Source of the DNA: Bacteroidales bacterium
GTDB taxonomy: Bacteria; Bacteroidota; Bacteroidia; Bacteroidales; GCA-2748055
Length of the DNA stretch: 64,000 bases
Reading direction: 5' to 3'
NCBI GenBank assembly: GCA_029210725.1
Contig: JARGFM010000002.1
Coordinates: 62,001 to 126,000 of the forward strand
Shown: positions 53,806-63,610 of the stretch, one piece after another
How the letters are laid out: each line of letters opens with the position of its first letter
How positions within the stretch are numbered: the stretch's first letter is position 1
The notes under the pieces: model-generated
Seen by the model: the letters and a program-made list of their open reading frames with translations, nothing else
The model's database searches: none
What the model was told of the DNA's origin: nothing
Made by a program: the position numbers and the translations under genes

Positions 53806-56121
53806 TTAAGTGTTTCGCTTTTTACTAAGGGAGTCTGCCTTTTCAATAATTTCTTTGCATTCCTGAAGGCTCAGTTCTTCAGGTTTCCTGTTTTTGGGAA
53901 TCCGGTAGTTTTTCTTATTGAAGGAGATATAGGGGCCGTAGCGGCCATTCAGAATCAGCAGGCCCGGTTCTTCATCAAATTGTCTGATGTTCCTGTTCTC
54001 CTCCCGGGCACGCTTCTCCATGATGATTTTTATGGCGCGTTCTTGTTCAATGGCAAAAGGGTCATCCGTATTTGCCAGGCTGTAAAACTTTGATTTATGT
54101 CGGACATAAGGACCGTATTTCCCCACTCCAATGACAAGATCCTCGTCTTCAAACTGGCCCAGGGTGCGGGGCAGCCTGAAAAGATCAAGAGCCTCTTCCA
54201 GGCTAATGGTTTCCAGACTCTGTCCTTTTAAAAGGCTGGCAAACCTGGGTTTCTCCTCATCGCTGGCTTCTCCAATCTGGGCAATGGGTCCGAAGCGCCC
54301 GATTTTTACACTAACCGGCTTTCCTGTCTGTGGATCTTCTCCAAGGATCTTCTCGCCTTTTGACTTTTCCGAAGTTTGAGTGGCTGAATCTACCCGCTCA
54401 TGGAAGGGCTTGTAGAAGCGTTCGATCATACTGGGCCAGTCCTTATTCCCCTCTGCAATTTCATCAAACTCCTCTTCCACGGAAGCCGTGAAATTAAAAT
54501 TCATGATGTTCTGAAAGTTCTGTTCCAGGAAATCGTTCACAATCATCCCAATATCAGTGGGAAACAGTTTGGCTTTCTCATACCCATACTTTTCCTTGAT
54601 AAATTTCCGGGAAAGCTTCTCCCCTTTCAGAATCAACTGCAGCATCTCTCGTTCAAGGCCCTGGCGATCCTCTTTTACCACGTATTCCCTTTGCTGGACG
54701 GTGGATATGGTCGGCGCATAGGTGGAGGGCCGGCCTATTCCCAGTTCTTCCATCTTTTTTACCAGGCTGGCTTCTGTATACCTGGCGGGTTGCATGCTTG
54801 TTTTTTCGCTGGCCTCAATGATCTCGCGGCTCAGTTTATCCTCTTTTTTAACAGGAGGAAGCAGTCCTTTGGCTTCCTCTTCCTGCTCATCATCGGTAGA
54901 TTCCATATAGACTTTCAGAAAACCATCGAATATGAGGACCTCCCCGGTGGCAATAAAATGTTCAGGGGCCTCAGAGATTGATATGGAAATAGTGGTCTTT
55001 TCCAGCCGTGCTTCACTCATTTGCGAGGCCAGGGTCCTTTTCCAGATAAGCTCATAAAGCCTTTGTTCGGTCCTGTTGCCTTCAATGTTGGATTGATCCA
55101 TATAGGTGGGCCTGATGGCTTCGTGAGCCTCCTGTGCGCCTTTGGACTTTGTAGTAAAATTTCTGGAGTGCAGATATTTTTCCCCAAAAGCCTCCTTGAT
55201 CTTTCCGGCCGCAGTTCCCATCGCCAGTTTGGACAGGTTGACCGAGTCGGTCCTCATATAGGTGATCTTTCCCGATTCATAGAGCCGCTGCGCCACAGAC
55301 ATGGTCTGGTTTACGGAAAATCCTAGTTTACGACTGGCTTCCTGCTGCAGCGTTGAAGTGGTAAAAGGTGGTGCAGGACTTTTCTTCAACGGTTTTTTCT
55401 CCACACTATTCACAGTAAAGTCGCTGGTCAGGCACTTCGTCAGGAAGGTTTCGGCCTCCTCCCGTTTATCGAACCGTTTTGAAAGTTCAGCTTTAAGCTG
55501 GGCCTGTCCTTCATGGCCATTAGTGACGGAAAATACTCCGGTAACGCGGAAGTATTTTTTGGCTTTAAACTTCTGTATTTCCCTTTCCTTTTCAACAATC
55601 AGCTTAACAGCCACAGACTGCACCCTTCCGGCTGAGAGAGAGGGCTTTACTTTTTTCCACAGCAGCGGGGAAAGTTCAAATCCAACCAGACGGTCAAGCA
55701 CTCTTCTGGCCTGCTGTGCATTCACCAGGTGATTGTCTATGTGGCGGGGATTTTCAAGGGCATCCAGAATGGCGTTTTTTGTAATTTCATGAAAAACGAT
55801 TCTCCGGGTCTTTTCTTTGTCCAGCTCCAGCTCCTCACTCAGGTGCCAGGCAATGGCTTCTCCTTCGCGGTCTTCATCCGTGGCCAGCCATACCATCTCG
55901 GATTTTTTGGCCAGGCTCTTAAGTTCACTGACTATTTTTTTCTTGTCGGGCGGAACAATATACTGCGGGGTAAAACCGCCATCCACATCTATTCCGAGAT
56001 TTTTCTTGGCCAGATCCCGGATGTGACCAAAACTGGATTTGACGGTATATTTTTCCCCCAGGAACCTTTCAATGGTTTTTGCCTTGGCAGGCGACTCTAC
56101 GATTACAAGATTTTCTATCAT
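53806..56121 (-). CDS. topA: DNA topoisomerase I
   Basis: TopA relaxes negative supercoils. The 771 residues have the Toprim domain at the N-terminus (VIVESPAKAKTIERFLG; TDEDREGEAIAWHLSEEL with the DxDxE acidic triad), the core domains, catalytic Tyr288 (GKITYMRTDSVNLS), and a C-terminal tail without Cys zinc fingers but with three GRxGPxxxxG-type repeats (GRFGPIAQIG, GKYGPYVRHKSKFY and GRYGPYISFNKKNYRI). The ATG at 56121 is the usual family start. It is divergent from the penicillin-binding protein across 81 bp. Confidence 0.97.
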   Translation of the reverse strand: MIENLVIVESPAKAKTIERFLGEKYTVKSSFGHIRDLAKKNLGIDVDGGFTPQYIVPPDKKKIVSELKSLAKKSEMVWLATDEDREGEAIAWHLSEELELDKEKTRRIVFHEITKNAILDALENPRHIDNHLVNAQQARRVLDRLVGFELSPLLWKKVKPSLSAGRVQSVAVKLIVEKEREIQKFKAKKYFRVTGVFSVTNGHEGQAQLKAELSKRFDKREEAETFLTKCLTSDFTVNSVEKKPLKKSPAPPFTTSTLQQEASRKLGFSVNQTMSVAQRLYESGKITYMRTDSVNLSKLAMGTAAGKIKEAFGEKYLHSRNFTTKSKGAQEAHEAIRPTYMDQSNIEGNRTEQRLYELIWKRTLASQMSEARLEKTTISISISEAPEHFIATGEVLIFDGFLKVYMESTDDEQEEEAKGLLPPVKKEDKLSREIIEASEKTSMQPARYTEASLVKKMEELGIGRPSTYAPTISTVQQREYVVKEDRQGLEREMLQLILKGEKLSRKFIKEKYGYEKAKLFPTDIGMIVNDFLEQNFQNIMNFNFTASVEEEFDEIAEGNKDWPSMIERFYKPFHERVDSATQTSEKSKGEKILGEDPQTGKPVSVKIGRFGPIAQIGEASDEEKPRFASLLKGQSLETISLEEALDLFRLPRTLGQFEDEDLVIGVGKYGPYVRHKSKFYSLANTDDPFAIEQERAIKIIMEKRAREENRNIRQFDEEPGLLILNGRYGPYISFNKKNYRIPKNRKPEELSLQECKEIIEKADSLSKKRNT

Positions 56122-56175
56122 TTTTCGGTGATTCCTTCGTTAAGCAATTGAAACACAAAATAACTTAATAATTAC

Positions 56176-56183
56176 TACTTTTG
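56176..56183 (+). promoter_or_regulatory. Candidate -7 element TACTTTTG for the penicillin-binding protein gene
   Basis: TACTTTTG fits TAnnTTTG, 19 bp upstream of the ATG at 56203. Confidence 0.5.
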
Positions 56184-56202
56184 ACCCAAAATTGAGCTGG
56201 CC

Positions 56203-58596
56203 ATGGATAATAAACCCGGCAAAACTACAAAATATTTAATCATCCTCTGGAGTCTTTACACTCTTGGACTGCTATTGTTCATTATCATTATGGTTTTGAT
56301 AGGGCATGGAAAACTGGGTTTTATGCCCGATTTTGCCCGGCTCGAAAATCCGCAGACCAATCTGGCATCCGAACTGATAACCGAAGATGGCGAGGTACTG
56401 GGAGTCTATTTTATTGAGAACCGCTCGTATGTGGATTATGAGGAGCTGGCCCCCCACCTGGTGGATGCACTTGTAGCCACGGAGGATGTTAGGCACTACA
56501 GGCACTCCGGGATTGATCTGCGCAGCCTGGTGCGTGTGGCAATTAAATCGGTTCTGCTGGGTCAGGATGAAGGCGGTGGCAGCACCATCTCCCAGCAGCT
56601 GGCAAAGAACCTGTTTCCCAGGGATACTACCGTGAACAAAACAAAGCTTGGGAAAGCCAGTCACCTGGCCATTAATAAATTCAAAGAGTGGAACACGGGG
56701 GTGAGGCTTGAACGGGCCTATACCAAGAACGAGATACTGACCATGTATCTGAATACGGTTCCTTTCGGGGGTGAGTCTATTGTGGGAATCAAATCGGCAG
56801 CCCGGACCTTCTTCAATACGACTCCGGACTCGCTGAGCATTGATCAGGCTGCCATCCTGATAGGTATGCTGAAGGCTCCCACTGCCTATAATCCCAGGAT
56901 AAATCCTGAACGCTCCCTGAACAGAAGAAATACAGTTATCAGCCAGATGGTGAAATACGGAAGTCTTTCCCGGGAGGAAGCCGACTCGGTGAAGCAGATT
57001 CCCATCAGCGTGGATTATAACCTGTCCAGTCACCTTACCGGACATGGCAAGCATTTCAGGATCTTCCTGACTAAATTTATGAACAGCTCCAAACCGACTC
57101 CGCCAGGCCGAAGCGCCGGAATATTATCCTGGGAACGGTACCGGAGGGATTCCTTGCGCTGGGCCGATGACAAGCTTTATGGCTGGATCAATAAGTTTTA
57201 TAAGCCCGATGGCACGCAATATGATTTGTACCGCGACGGACTCCGGATTTATACCACCATTAATTACAGGATGCAGCAATACGCAGAGGAGGCTGTAGAA
57301 GCGCAACTGAAGGATTATCTGCAACCTGAGTTTTTTAAGGAGAAGAAGGGAAGGCCCAACGCTCCCTTTGCAGATATCACGCAGGAGGAGAGCAGGCTCA
57401 TCCTGAATCGTGCTGTCAGGCAAACCGACCGTTACAGGACGATGATTAGCGCCGGGGTTCCCATGGACTCCATTATGATGTCTTTTAATGAGCCGGTTGG
57501 GATGGAGCTCTTCTCCTGGAACGGCCTGATCGATACGGTACTGACACCTATGGATTCTATCCGGTATATGAAGCATATCCTGAGGGCCGGATTTATGGCG
57601 ATGGACCCTGCCGATGGATCGGTAAAAGCTTTTGTAGGGGGGCATAATTACCGGTATTTCCAGTACGAGCACGTTTACCAGGGCCGCCGTCAGGTCGGGT
57701 CTACCATAAAACCTTTTTTATACCTGCTGGCCATGCAGGAGGGTTATTCTCCCTGCGATATGATTCCCCTGGTAGCTACCACATTTCCGAATATTATTGA
57801 TAATAAGGACACCACCTACACCCCGACGGCCCCCGGACGCAATGTCTTTGCCGGGAAGATGGTGAGCCTGAAATGGGGTCTGGCCAATTCCCATAACTGG
57901 GTGTCTGCCTGGCTGTTTAAGAATTTCAATCCAAAAAATGTGATCGACCTCATGCGCAAAATGGGGGTCACCTCCTATATTGACCCGGTGCCGAGTATGA
58001 TCTATGGTCCGTCCGATATCTCCCTGGAGGAGATGGTGGGAGCTTTCAATACTTTTTCCAATGGAGGCGTGTATGTGAGTCCTGTGTATGTCACCCGCAT
58101 TGAGGACCGTTACGGGAATGTCATTTCCTCATTTCATCCGGTTGAAGAGGAAGCCATCAGCCAGGAGACGGCCTATCTGATGCTTTCCCTGTTAAGAAAT
58201 GTGGTGGATATGACCGGCAGGTACATGGGGGAGTTCTATTCGGGGACTGCCAACCGCTTGCGCTGGCGTTACGAATTTACGGGCGAACTGGCCGGAAAAA
58301 CAGGGACCACCCAGAATCAGAGTGATGGCTGGTATATCGGACTGGCTCCAAAGCTGACCGCTGCTGCCTGGGTCGGGGGAGAGGACCGTTCCATTCATTT
58401 TGATGACCTGACCATGGGATCGGGAACCAATATGGCGCTGCCTATTTATGGGGAATTTCTAAAGCGGGTTTATGCCGATTCAACCCTGGGCATTACCATG
58501 GAGGATGATTTTATAAGGCCCCTGGACTTTTTTGTGGATATGAATTGTCCCGACATTATGGAGACACGGGGCAGCAGTACTAACGACAACTTCTGA
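56203..58596 (+). CDS. mrcA: Class A penicillin-binding protein 1A (transglycosylase/transpeptidase)
   Basis: PBP1A polymerises glycan strands and cross-links peptides of the cell wall. The 797 residues have an N-terminal anchor helix (about 11-31), a GT51 domain (about 55-230; ATEDVRHYRHSGID with catalytic Glu94, GGGSTISQQLAKNLF and LNTVPFGGES), and a transpeptidase domain with SxxK at Ser500-Lys503 (VGSTIKPFLY), SxN at 563-565 (SHN) and KTGT at 699-702 (LAGKTGTTQNQSDGW). The stop is 6 bp before the convergent radA stop. Confidence 0.96.
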   Translation: MDNKPGKTTKYLIILWSLYTLGLLLFIIIMVLIGHGKLGFMPDFARLENPQTNLASELITEDGEVLGVYFIENRSYVDYEELAPHLVDALVATEDVRHYRHSGIDLRSLVRVAIKSVLLGQDEGGGSTISQQLAKNLFPRDTTVNKTKLGKASHLAINKFKEWNTGVRLERAYTKNEILTMYLNTVPFGGESIVGIKSAARTFFNTTPDSLSIDQAAILIGMLKAPTAYNPRINPERSLNRRNTVISQMVKYGSLSREEADSVKQIPISVDYNLSSHLTGHGKHFRIFLTKFMNSSKPTPPGRSAGILSWERYRRDSLRWADDKLYGWINKFYKPDGTQYDLYRDGLRIYTTINYRMQQYAEEAVEAQLKDYLQPEFFKEKKGRPNAPFADITQEESRLILNRAVRQTDRYRTMISAGVPMDSIMMSFNEPVGMELFSWNGLIDTVLTPMDSIRYMKHILRAGFMAMDPADGSVKAFVGGHNYRYFQYEHVYQGRRQVGSTIKPFLYLLAMQEGYSPCDMIPLVATTFPNIIDNKDTTYTPTAPGRNVFAGKMVSLKWGLANSHNWVSAWLFKNFNPKNVIDLMRKMGVTSYIDPVPSMIYGPSDISLEEMVGAFNTFSNGGVYVSPVYVTRIEDRYGNVISSFHPVEEEAISQETAYLMLSLLRNVVDMTGRYMGEFYSGTANRLRWRYEFTGELAGKTGTTQNQSDGWYIGLAPKLTAAAWVGGEDRSIHFDDLTMGSGTNMALPIYGEFLKRVYADSTLGITMEDDFIRPLDFFVDMNCPDIMETRGSSTNDNF

Positions 58597-58602
58597 TCAG
58601 GC

Positions 58603-59961
58603 TTATCCAAAAAGCAGTCCGGGCAGATCCTGAACTCTGTTTACTTCGACAATTTTAATGCCGAACCGGACCGGATCGATCCGTTTCCGGTTAAATGCCG
58701 GCATCAGGATTCTTTTCAAACCCAGTTTATCCGCTTCGCCCAGGCGTTGCTCGATGCGGTTTACAGGGCGTATTTCTCCCGACAGTCCAATCTCACCGGC
58801 AAAACAGCTGGTGGGATCAACGGGGATATCCACGGTGGAGGAGAGAATTGCTGCCACCACGGCCAGGTCGATGGCAGGATCATCCACCCGGAGGCCGCCC
58901 GCAATATTGATATATACATCTTTACTGGCCAGTTTAAAACTGGCCCGTTTTTCAAGAACTGCCAGTAACATGCTCAGGCGGCGGGTATCAAATCCGGTGG
59001 AGCTTCGCTGCGGTGTTCCGTATACGGCCGAACTCACCAGGGCCTGAACCTCAATCAGAATGGGCCGGATGCCTTCCACATTGGCTGCAATGGCAGATCC
59101 GCTCAGATCAGGAGGTTGCTGGTTAATCAGAAGTTCCGAAGGATTAAGAATCTCCCGGAGTCCCTCTCCGGTCATTTCAAAGACCCCGATTTCTGAGGTG
59201 GAACCAAAACGGTTCTTTATAGAGCGCAGAATCCGGTACAAATGATGCGTGTCCCCTTCAAATTGCAGTACGGTGTCGACGATATGCTCCAGGACCTTGG
59301 GACCTGCTATGCTGCCATCTTTTGTTATATGACCAATCAGGATCACCGGCATATGGCTCTCCTTGGAGAGTCGTAAAAGCCTGGCGGCACACTCTCTGAC
59401 CTGTGAAATAGTTCCCGGAGCCGATTCATTGTCCTCGGAATAGAGGGTCTGAATGGAATCAATAATCAGCAGTTCCGGACCGGCCTGCTTCACCTGGTTC
59501 ATGATAGCCTGCAGACTGGTTTCGGCAAGTATCTGGCAATTTCCGTTTCCGCCTCCGAGCCTGTCGGCTCTTAATTTGATTTGTTGCGGACTCTCCTCAC
59601 CGGATATATAAAGAATTTGTTTGTTTATCTGAAGGGCTACCTGAAGAGCCAGGGTGGATTTTCCAATACCCGGTTCTCCGCCGATCAGAACCATGGATCC
59701 GGGAACGATCCCCCCACCCAAAACCCGGTTAAACTCTCCGTTTCCCAGGTCAATACGGGCAAGAGGAGCAGAAGCCACTTCCTCCAGTTTCTGAGGCACG
59801 GCATACTCGCCTCTTTCAGATATGCCGGAACGTACAGGGCCTTTGTGAATTTTATGTTCCACATAGGTGTTCCATTCTCCGCAGGCATTGCACCGGCCGA
59901 TCCATTTGGCCGATTCCGCACCACAATTCTGGCATAGGTACACCGATTTGATCTTAGCCAT
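58603..59961 (-). CDS. radA: DNA repair protein RadA
   Basis: RadA is a RecA-like ATPase that helps process recombination intermediates. The 452 residues have an N-terminal C4 zinc finger (CQNCGAESAKWIGRCNACGEW), Walker A GEPGIGKSTLALQVAL, the family motif KNRFGSTSEIG, and a Lon-protease-like C-terminal domain (LGEADKLGLKRILMPAFNRK). The start ATG 59961 is adjacent to the stop of the rfaE2-type gene. The gene is last in panC-panD-flippase-rfaE2-radA. Confidence 0.97.
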   Translation of the reverse strand: MAKIKSVYLCQNCGAESAKWIGRCNACGEWNTYVEHKIHKGPVRSGISERGEYAVPQKLEEVASAPLARIDLGNGEFNRVLGGGIVPGSMVLIGGEPGIGKSTLALQVALQINKQILYISGEESPQQIKLRADRLGGGNGNCQILAETSLQAIMNQVKQAGPELLIIDSIQTLYSEDNESAPGTISQVRECAARLLRLSKESHMPVILIGHITKDGSIAGPKVLEHIVDTVLQFEGDTHHLYRILRSIKNRFGSTSEIGVFEMTGEGLREILNPSELLINQQPPDLSGSAIAANVEGIRPILIEVQALVSSAVYGTPQRSSTGFDTRRLSMLLAVLEKRASFKLASKDVYINIAGGLRVDDPAIDLAVVAAILSSTVDIPVDPTSCFAGEIGLSGEIRPVNRIEQRLGEADKLGLKRILMPAFNRKRIDPVRFGIKIVEVNRVQDLPGLLFG

Positions 59962-60450
59962 TTACTGCTTATTATTGCCTATAATTGCACTACTTGAATA
60001 ACCTTCCAGAAGAGGAATGGTTTCCACTCTGCCTCCCCGGGCGATTACTTCCCGGTACCCAACAATATCCTCTAACTTATAGTCGCCCCCCTTGACCAGG
60101 ATATCGGGTTCAAGCCTGGTAATCAGATTCAGGGGAGTTTCCTCCTCAAAGGGAATGATGTAGTCCACGAAAGCAAGCGCGCCGAGGACCTCTGCCCGGG
60201 CATTCAGGTTGTTGACTGGCCGGCCGGGTCCTTTCAGTAACGTAACCGATGAATCACTGTTCAGTCCCACAACAAGCAGATCGCCCAGTTCGCGCGCCCT
60301 GGAAAGATAGTAGACATGACCCCGGTGCAAAAGGTCAAAACAGCCATTGGTGAAAACCATCCGGTTCGTGTGCCTGAAGGAGGGGGAAAAACGTCTGCCG
60401 GCCTCCTCGAGAGAAATAGTTTTCTGTATGATCTCTTCGTAGCTGAGCAT
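59962..60450 (-). CDS. rfaE2: Heptose-1-phosphate adenylyltransferase (RfaE domain II type)
   Basis: The 162-residue nucleotidyltransferase has the HxGH signature ([22 protein letters not shown]), [21 protein letters not shown], and a C-terminal [17 protein letters not shown]; these are those of RfaE2/HldE C-terminal domains that make ADP-heptose for lipopolysaccharide core. The kinase half (RfaE1) is not fused. The stop abuts the ATG of radA, and the flippase-like gene stop is one base upstream. Related cytidylyltransferases (TagD-like) share the fold, hence the slight doubt. Confidence 0.9.
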   Translation of the reverse strand: MLSYEEIIQKTISLEEAGRRFSPSFRHTNRMVFTNGCFDLLHRGHVYYLSRARELGDLLVVGLNSDSSVTLLKGPGRPVNNLNARAEVLGALAFVDYIIPFEEETPLNLITRLEPDILVKGGDYKLEDIVGYREVIARGGRVETIPLLEGYSSSAIIGNNKQ

Positions 60451-60451
60451 T

Positions 60452-61477
60452 TCAGGATTCGTTTTTGCTTTTAGAAGTTCTTTTCCGGGAGATCATCAAA
60501 ATGGAATAGGATATGGCTCCCAACAGTATGGTGAGAAGAGAGTTTGATTCATGGGCAAGTATGGCATAGGCACTTCCGGTCTCCAGAGAAAAGCCGTAGA
60601 CAAACATCAATCCCCGGGAGGTGATCCAGTGGTAGGCCCCAAACCCGGCTGTTACAGGAGCAGACATGCCCAGTCCCCCGATTACCAGCAAAAACATACC
60701 ATCCGTCAGGCTGAGGCCGGAGAGCTCCTCCAGGGCGAAAACCACCACCCAGGTCATCATGATATAGAGGAACCATATGAGTATAGAGTGAAGTACGAAC
60801 TCCCATTTACGTTTCATCCGGTAGATGGTCTTCAATCCCTCCAGAAGTCCTTTCAGGATCTTTTTGATTTTTTGAACCAGTGAAAAGCGGGCCAGACTTT
60901 TTCTGAAAAGGTAGATCAGCAGGAAAAGAAGGAGGAAGGCAGCTAGGGCCAAAACCCAAAAAACCCAGGTTCCGCCGAAAAGCCCGGTAAACTTTTGTTG
61001 CAGAGGGCTCCAGACCTGCTCTCCCAGAAATCCTCCAAACTTATCCATCCAGCTGATCAGCAGGACCAGCATGATCAGTAAGAGCATAATCACGTCAATG
61101 ACCCTCTCAATGATCACGGTCCCGATCAGTGAATCCACAGGGATCTTCTCTTTTTTTCCCAGGGTGATACACCTGGTAACCTCGCCCAGCCTGGGCAGGG
61201 CATAATTGGAGAGGTATCCTACCATCACCGAATGGTAGGTGTTCTTAAAGGATGGTTTAAATCCGAGTGGTTCGATAAGCAGCATCCACCTTCTGGCCCT
61301 GCTGAAAAATGAGATACCTGCGAAAATAAGAGAAAGTCCGATCCAGCTGAAGTTAACTCTTTGCAAGGTTCTGGCCAGTTCATCAAATGCCACTCCCCTG
61401 AAGGCAAAATAGAGTAGCAGGATTCCAAGTGCCAGAAATCCGGCAATTTTCAGGATTTGAATAAAGGATTTTTTCAA
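60452..61477 (-). CDS. Lysylphosphatidylglycerol synthase/YbhN-like membrane protein
   Basis: The 341 residues form seven to eight transmembrane helices of the LPG-synthase-TM/UPF0104 (YbhN) family: [46 protein letters not shown] (the family motif N-x-x-LPRLGE), and a C-terminal [25 protein letters not shown]. No aminoacyl-transfer domain follows, so lipid flippase or lipid-export roles are possible. The start appears to be TTG at 61477 (TTG AAA AAA TCC); no ATG gives the first helix. It is 8 bp downstream of panD. Confidence 0.8.
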   Translation of the reverse strand: MKKSFIQILKIAGFLALGILLLYFAFRGVAFDELARTLQRVNFSWIGLSLIFAGISFFSRARRWMLLIEPLGFKPSFKNTYHSVMVGYLSNYALPRLGEVTRCITLGKKEKIPVDSLIGTVIIERVIDVIMLLLIMLVLLISWMDKFGGFLGEQVWSPLQQKFTGLFGGTWVFWVLALAAFLLLFLLIYLFRKSLARFSLVQKIKKILKGLLEGLKTIYRMKRKWEFVLHSILIWFLYIMMTWVVVFALEELSGLSLTDGMFLLVIGGLGMSAPVTAGFGAYHWITSRGLMFVYGFSLETGSAYAILAHESNSLLTILLGAISYSILMISRKRTSKSKNES

Positions 61478-61485
61478 AAGAGGGT

Positions 61486-61836
61486 TTAATTTAACTTATT
61501 GGAGGCGGTATCGGGGAAAATCAGGGCCGGTTTGAAAGATTTTGCCTCTTCGAATTCCATGGATGCATAGGAGATAATAATAATGATGTCACCAACAGCC
61601 ACCCTTCTGGCGGCAGGGCCGTTCATGCATATTTGCCCCGATCCCCGCTGGCCGGTGATCACATAGGTTTCAAGCCGCTCCCCATTGTTGATGTTTACAA
61701 CCTGAACCTTCTCATTTTCAACAAGATTGGCTGCATTCATCAGATCTTCATCAATGGTAATACTGCCCACATAGTTCAGGTCCGACTCGGTAACTGTAAC
61801 CCGGTGTATTTTGGATTTAACTACTTCAATATGCAT
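61486..61836 (-). CDS. panD: Aspartate 1-decarboxylase
   Basis: PanD turns aspartate into beta-alanine for pantothenate. Starting at ATG 61836, the 116 residues begin [29 protein letters not shown]; self-cleavage at Gly24-Ser25 gives the pyruvoyl group. Further motifs are [40 protein letters not shown]. Earlier in-frame starts (61842, and a TTG at 61857) would add only a few residues. It is 23 bp downstream of panC and together they make pantothenate with PanB and PanE, which are elsewhere. Confidence 0.96.
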   Translation of the reverse strand: MHIEVVKSKIHRVTVTESDLNYVGSITIDEDLMNAANLVENEKVQVVNINNGERLETYVITGQRGSGQICMNGPAARRVAVGDIIIIISYASMEFEEAKSFKPALIFPDTASNKLN

Positions 61837-61859
61837 GACCATCCGTTGACTTCGCAAAT

Positions 61860-62702
61860 TTAATCAAAATTCAGATTATCAATAAGCCTTACGCTACCTA
61901 TTTGAACAGCCAGGCAAGCCACTTTGTTCACCTTTTCGTCCCATTCCTCAACAGGCATAAGCTCTTTATCTTCAACAATTTCAAAGTATTCCAGCTCCAT
62001 GAGTGCTTGTGTATTGAACTGCCGGATCACCCATTCCTTCAGTTGAGAAGGAGTGAGGGTATCTGTTTTCTCTTTGGCCTGCACCAGCGTTTCGTATAAA
62101 AAGGGTGCCAGTTTTCTCTGCTCTTTACTAAGCCTGACATTTCTGGAACTCATGGCCAGGCCATCTTGTTCCCTGATGATCGGGCAGGGTACGATGCTCA
62201 GATCCAGTTTCATGATCTCCACAAGTCTGCGAATGATGACCAGTTGCTGAAAATCCTTCTGCCCGAAATAAGCCCGTTGAGGACGAACCAGGAGAAACAG
62301 CTTGCTTACGATCTGAGCCACCCCATTAAAATGACCCTTGCGATACTTGCCCTCCATGACCTTATCCAGATTCCCCAGATCAAATATCTGAGTATCTTCT
62401 TCGGGATACATCTCTTTTACCGAGGGAACAAAAACAATGTCAGCTTCCAGCTTGCGAAGCAATTCCAGGTCCTGGTCGAGGGTCCTGGGGTAGCGGTCAA
62501 GGTCCGAGGGGTCATTGAACTGGGTAGGATTTACAAAAATACTGACTACTATCTGATCATTTTCACTATTTGCTTTTTCAACGAGGGAGGCATGTCCCTG
62601 ATGAAGGGCCCCCATGGTTGGAACCAGGCCAATGGCCTTTTGCTCCTGTTGCAGGGAGGCAAGGTGCCTGGTAAGATCGTTTTTGGTTCTGTATACTATC
62701 AT
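61860..62702 (-). CDS. panC: Pantothenate synthetase
   Basis: PanC joins pantoate and beta-alanine with ATP. The 280 residues contain [19 protein letters not shown] (HxGH-type ATP site), [64 protein letters not shown], and the SSRNVRLS motif. It is first of a minus-strand run, with its own promoter at 62719-62726. Divergent to it stands the starch-synthase N-domain gene. Confidence 0.97.
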   Translation of the reverse strand: MIVYRTKNDLTRHLASLQQEQKAIGLVPTMGALHQGHASLVEKANSENDQIVVSIFVNPTQFNDPSDLDRYPRTLDQDLELLRKLEADIVFVPSVKEMYPEEDTQIFDLGNLDKVMEGKYRKGHFNGVAQIVSKLFLLVRPQRAYFGQKDFQQLVIIRRLVEIMKLDLSIVPCPIIREQDGLAMSSRNVRLSKEQRKLAPFLYETLVQAKEKTDTLTPSQLKEWVIRQFNTQALMELEYFEIVEDKELMPVEEWDEKVNKVACLAVQIGSVRLIDNLNFD

Positions 62703-62718
62703 ACAACAGGTGAGTGTA

Positions 62719-62726
62719 CAAAGATA
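62719..62726 (-). promoter_or_regulatory. Candidate -7 element TATCTTTG for panC
   Basis: On the minus strand TATCTTTG fits TAnnTTTG, 16 bp before the panC ATG. Confidence 0.5.
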
Positions 62727-62752
62727 GATAAAAAGGTATCAATTATTTTTAG

Positions 62753-62760
62753 TAAATTTG
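62753..62760 (+). promoter_or_regulatory. Candidate -7 element TAAATTTG for the starch-synthase N-domain gene
   Basis: TAAATTTG fits TAnnTTTG, 27 bp before the ATG at 62788. It is back to back with the panC promoter in an 85-bp gap. Confidence 0.5.
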
Positions 62761-62787
62761 CATGATTTCTAATAGAGGCTTGCGAAT

Positions 62788-63597
62788 ATGGAGAGTAAAA
62801 AGGTATTATTTGTTTCTCAGGAGATTACCCCCTATTTGCCAGAGACTGAACTTTCCTTAATCAGCAGAAAACTTCCCCAGGCCATTCAGGAAACCGGTAA
62901 GGAAATCCGGACCTTTATGCCAAAGTACGGAAATATCAATGAAAGAAGGAACCAGTTGCACGAAGTAATCAGGCTGTCGGGAATGAACCTGATTATAGAT
63001 GATACGGATCACCCGCTGATTATTAAAGTTGCTTCCATACAATCTGCCAGGATGCAGGTATATTTCATAGATAATGAGGAATATTTCCATAGAAAGCATA
63101 CAGTTGCAGATTCCAGGGGAGTGCATTTTAAGGACAATGATGAGCGCATGATATTTTTTGCCCGCGGAGTGCTGGAGACTGTTCGTAAATTACGCTGGTC
63201 GCCCGACCTGGTTCACTGTCATGGCTGGTTTACCTCACTGGTGCCTCTGTATCTGAAGAAAGCTTACCGTGAAGACCCTCTGTTCGCCGATTCAAAGGTG
63301 GTCTTCTCCTTTTATGACAATGGATTTGACGGACCTCTGGATAAGTCCTTTTCTAAGAAGATCCTCGTGGACGGAGTTTCTCAGAAACACCTTTCCATGA
63401 TTAAAGAACCAGGATATGAGAACCTGGCCAACCTGGCCGCCACCTATTCGGATGGTCTGATCCAGGGAAGTGAAAGCCTGCCTGCTAAAGTTGACGAAGT
63501 ACTGAAAAAATCGGGAAAACCCTATTTGAATTATGCCAGTGAAGAGAAATATGTGGAGGAGTTTTCCGTTTTCTACGACAGTATTATCAACGATTAA
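62788..63597 (+). CDS. Starch/glycogen synthase N-terminal domain protein (GT5-like, stand-alone)
   Basis: The 269 residues correspond to the N-terminal half of glycogen synthase-like GT5 proteins: KVLFVSQEITPYLPETELSLISRKLPQAIQETGKEIRTFMPKYG (in place of the KTGGLGDV-type region, which is altered), YFIDNEEYF, and SPDLVHCHGWFTSLVPLYLK, with the usual H-x-H/W of this fold. The C-terminal nucleotide-sugar domain (GT1-like half) is missing and the frame ends cleanly at a stop followed by a new gene, so a full synthase is not encoded. Conserved next to panC in several Bacteroidota (from memory). Function unknown. Confidence 0.8.
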   Translation: MESKKVLFVSQEITPYLPETELSLISRKLPQAIQETGKEIRTFMPKYGNINERRNQLHEVIRLSGMNLIIDDTDHPLIIKVASIQSARMQVYFIDNEEYFHRKHTVADSRGVHFKDNDERMIFFARGVLETVRKLRWSPDLVHCHGWFTSLVPLYLKKAYREDPLFADSKVVFSFYDNGFDGPLDKSFSKKILVDGVSQKHLSMIKEPGYENLANLAATYSDGLIQGSESLPAKVDEVLKKSGKPYLNYASEEKYVEEFSVFYDSIIND

Positions 63598-63610
63598 GAC
63601 TTATTTTTGG

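Noticed and set aside
56272-57054. 260-codon open frame opposite the penicillin-binding protein gene
   Set aside because: It is antisense to clear GT51 motifs and has no signal, domain or promoter of its own.
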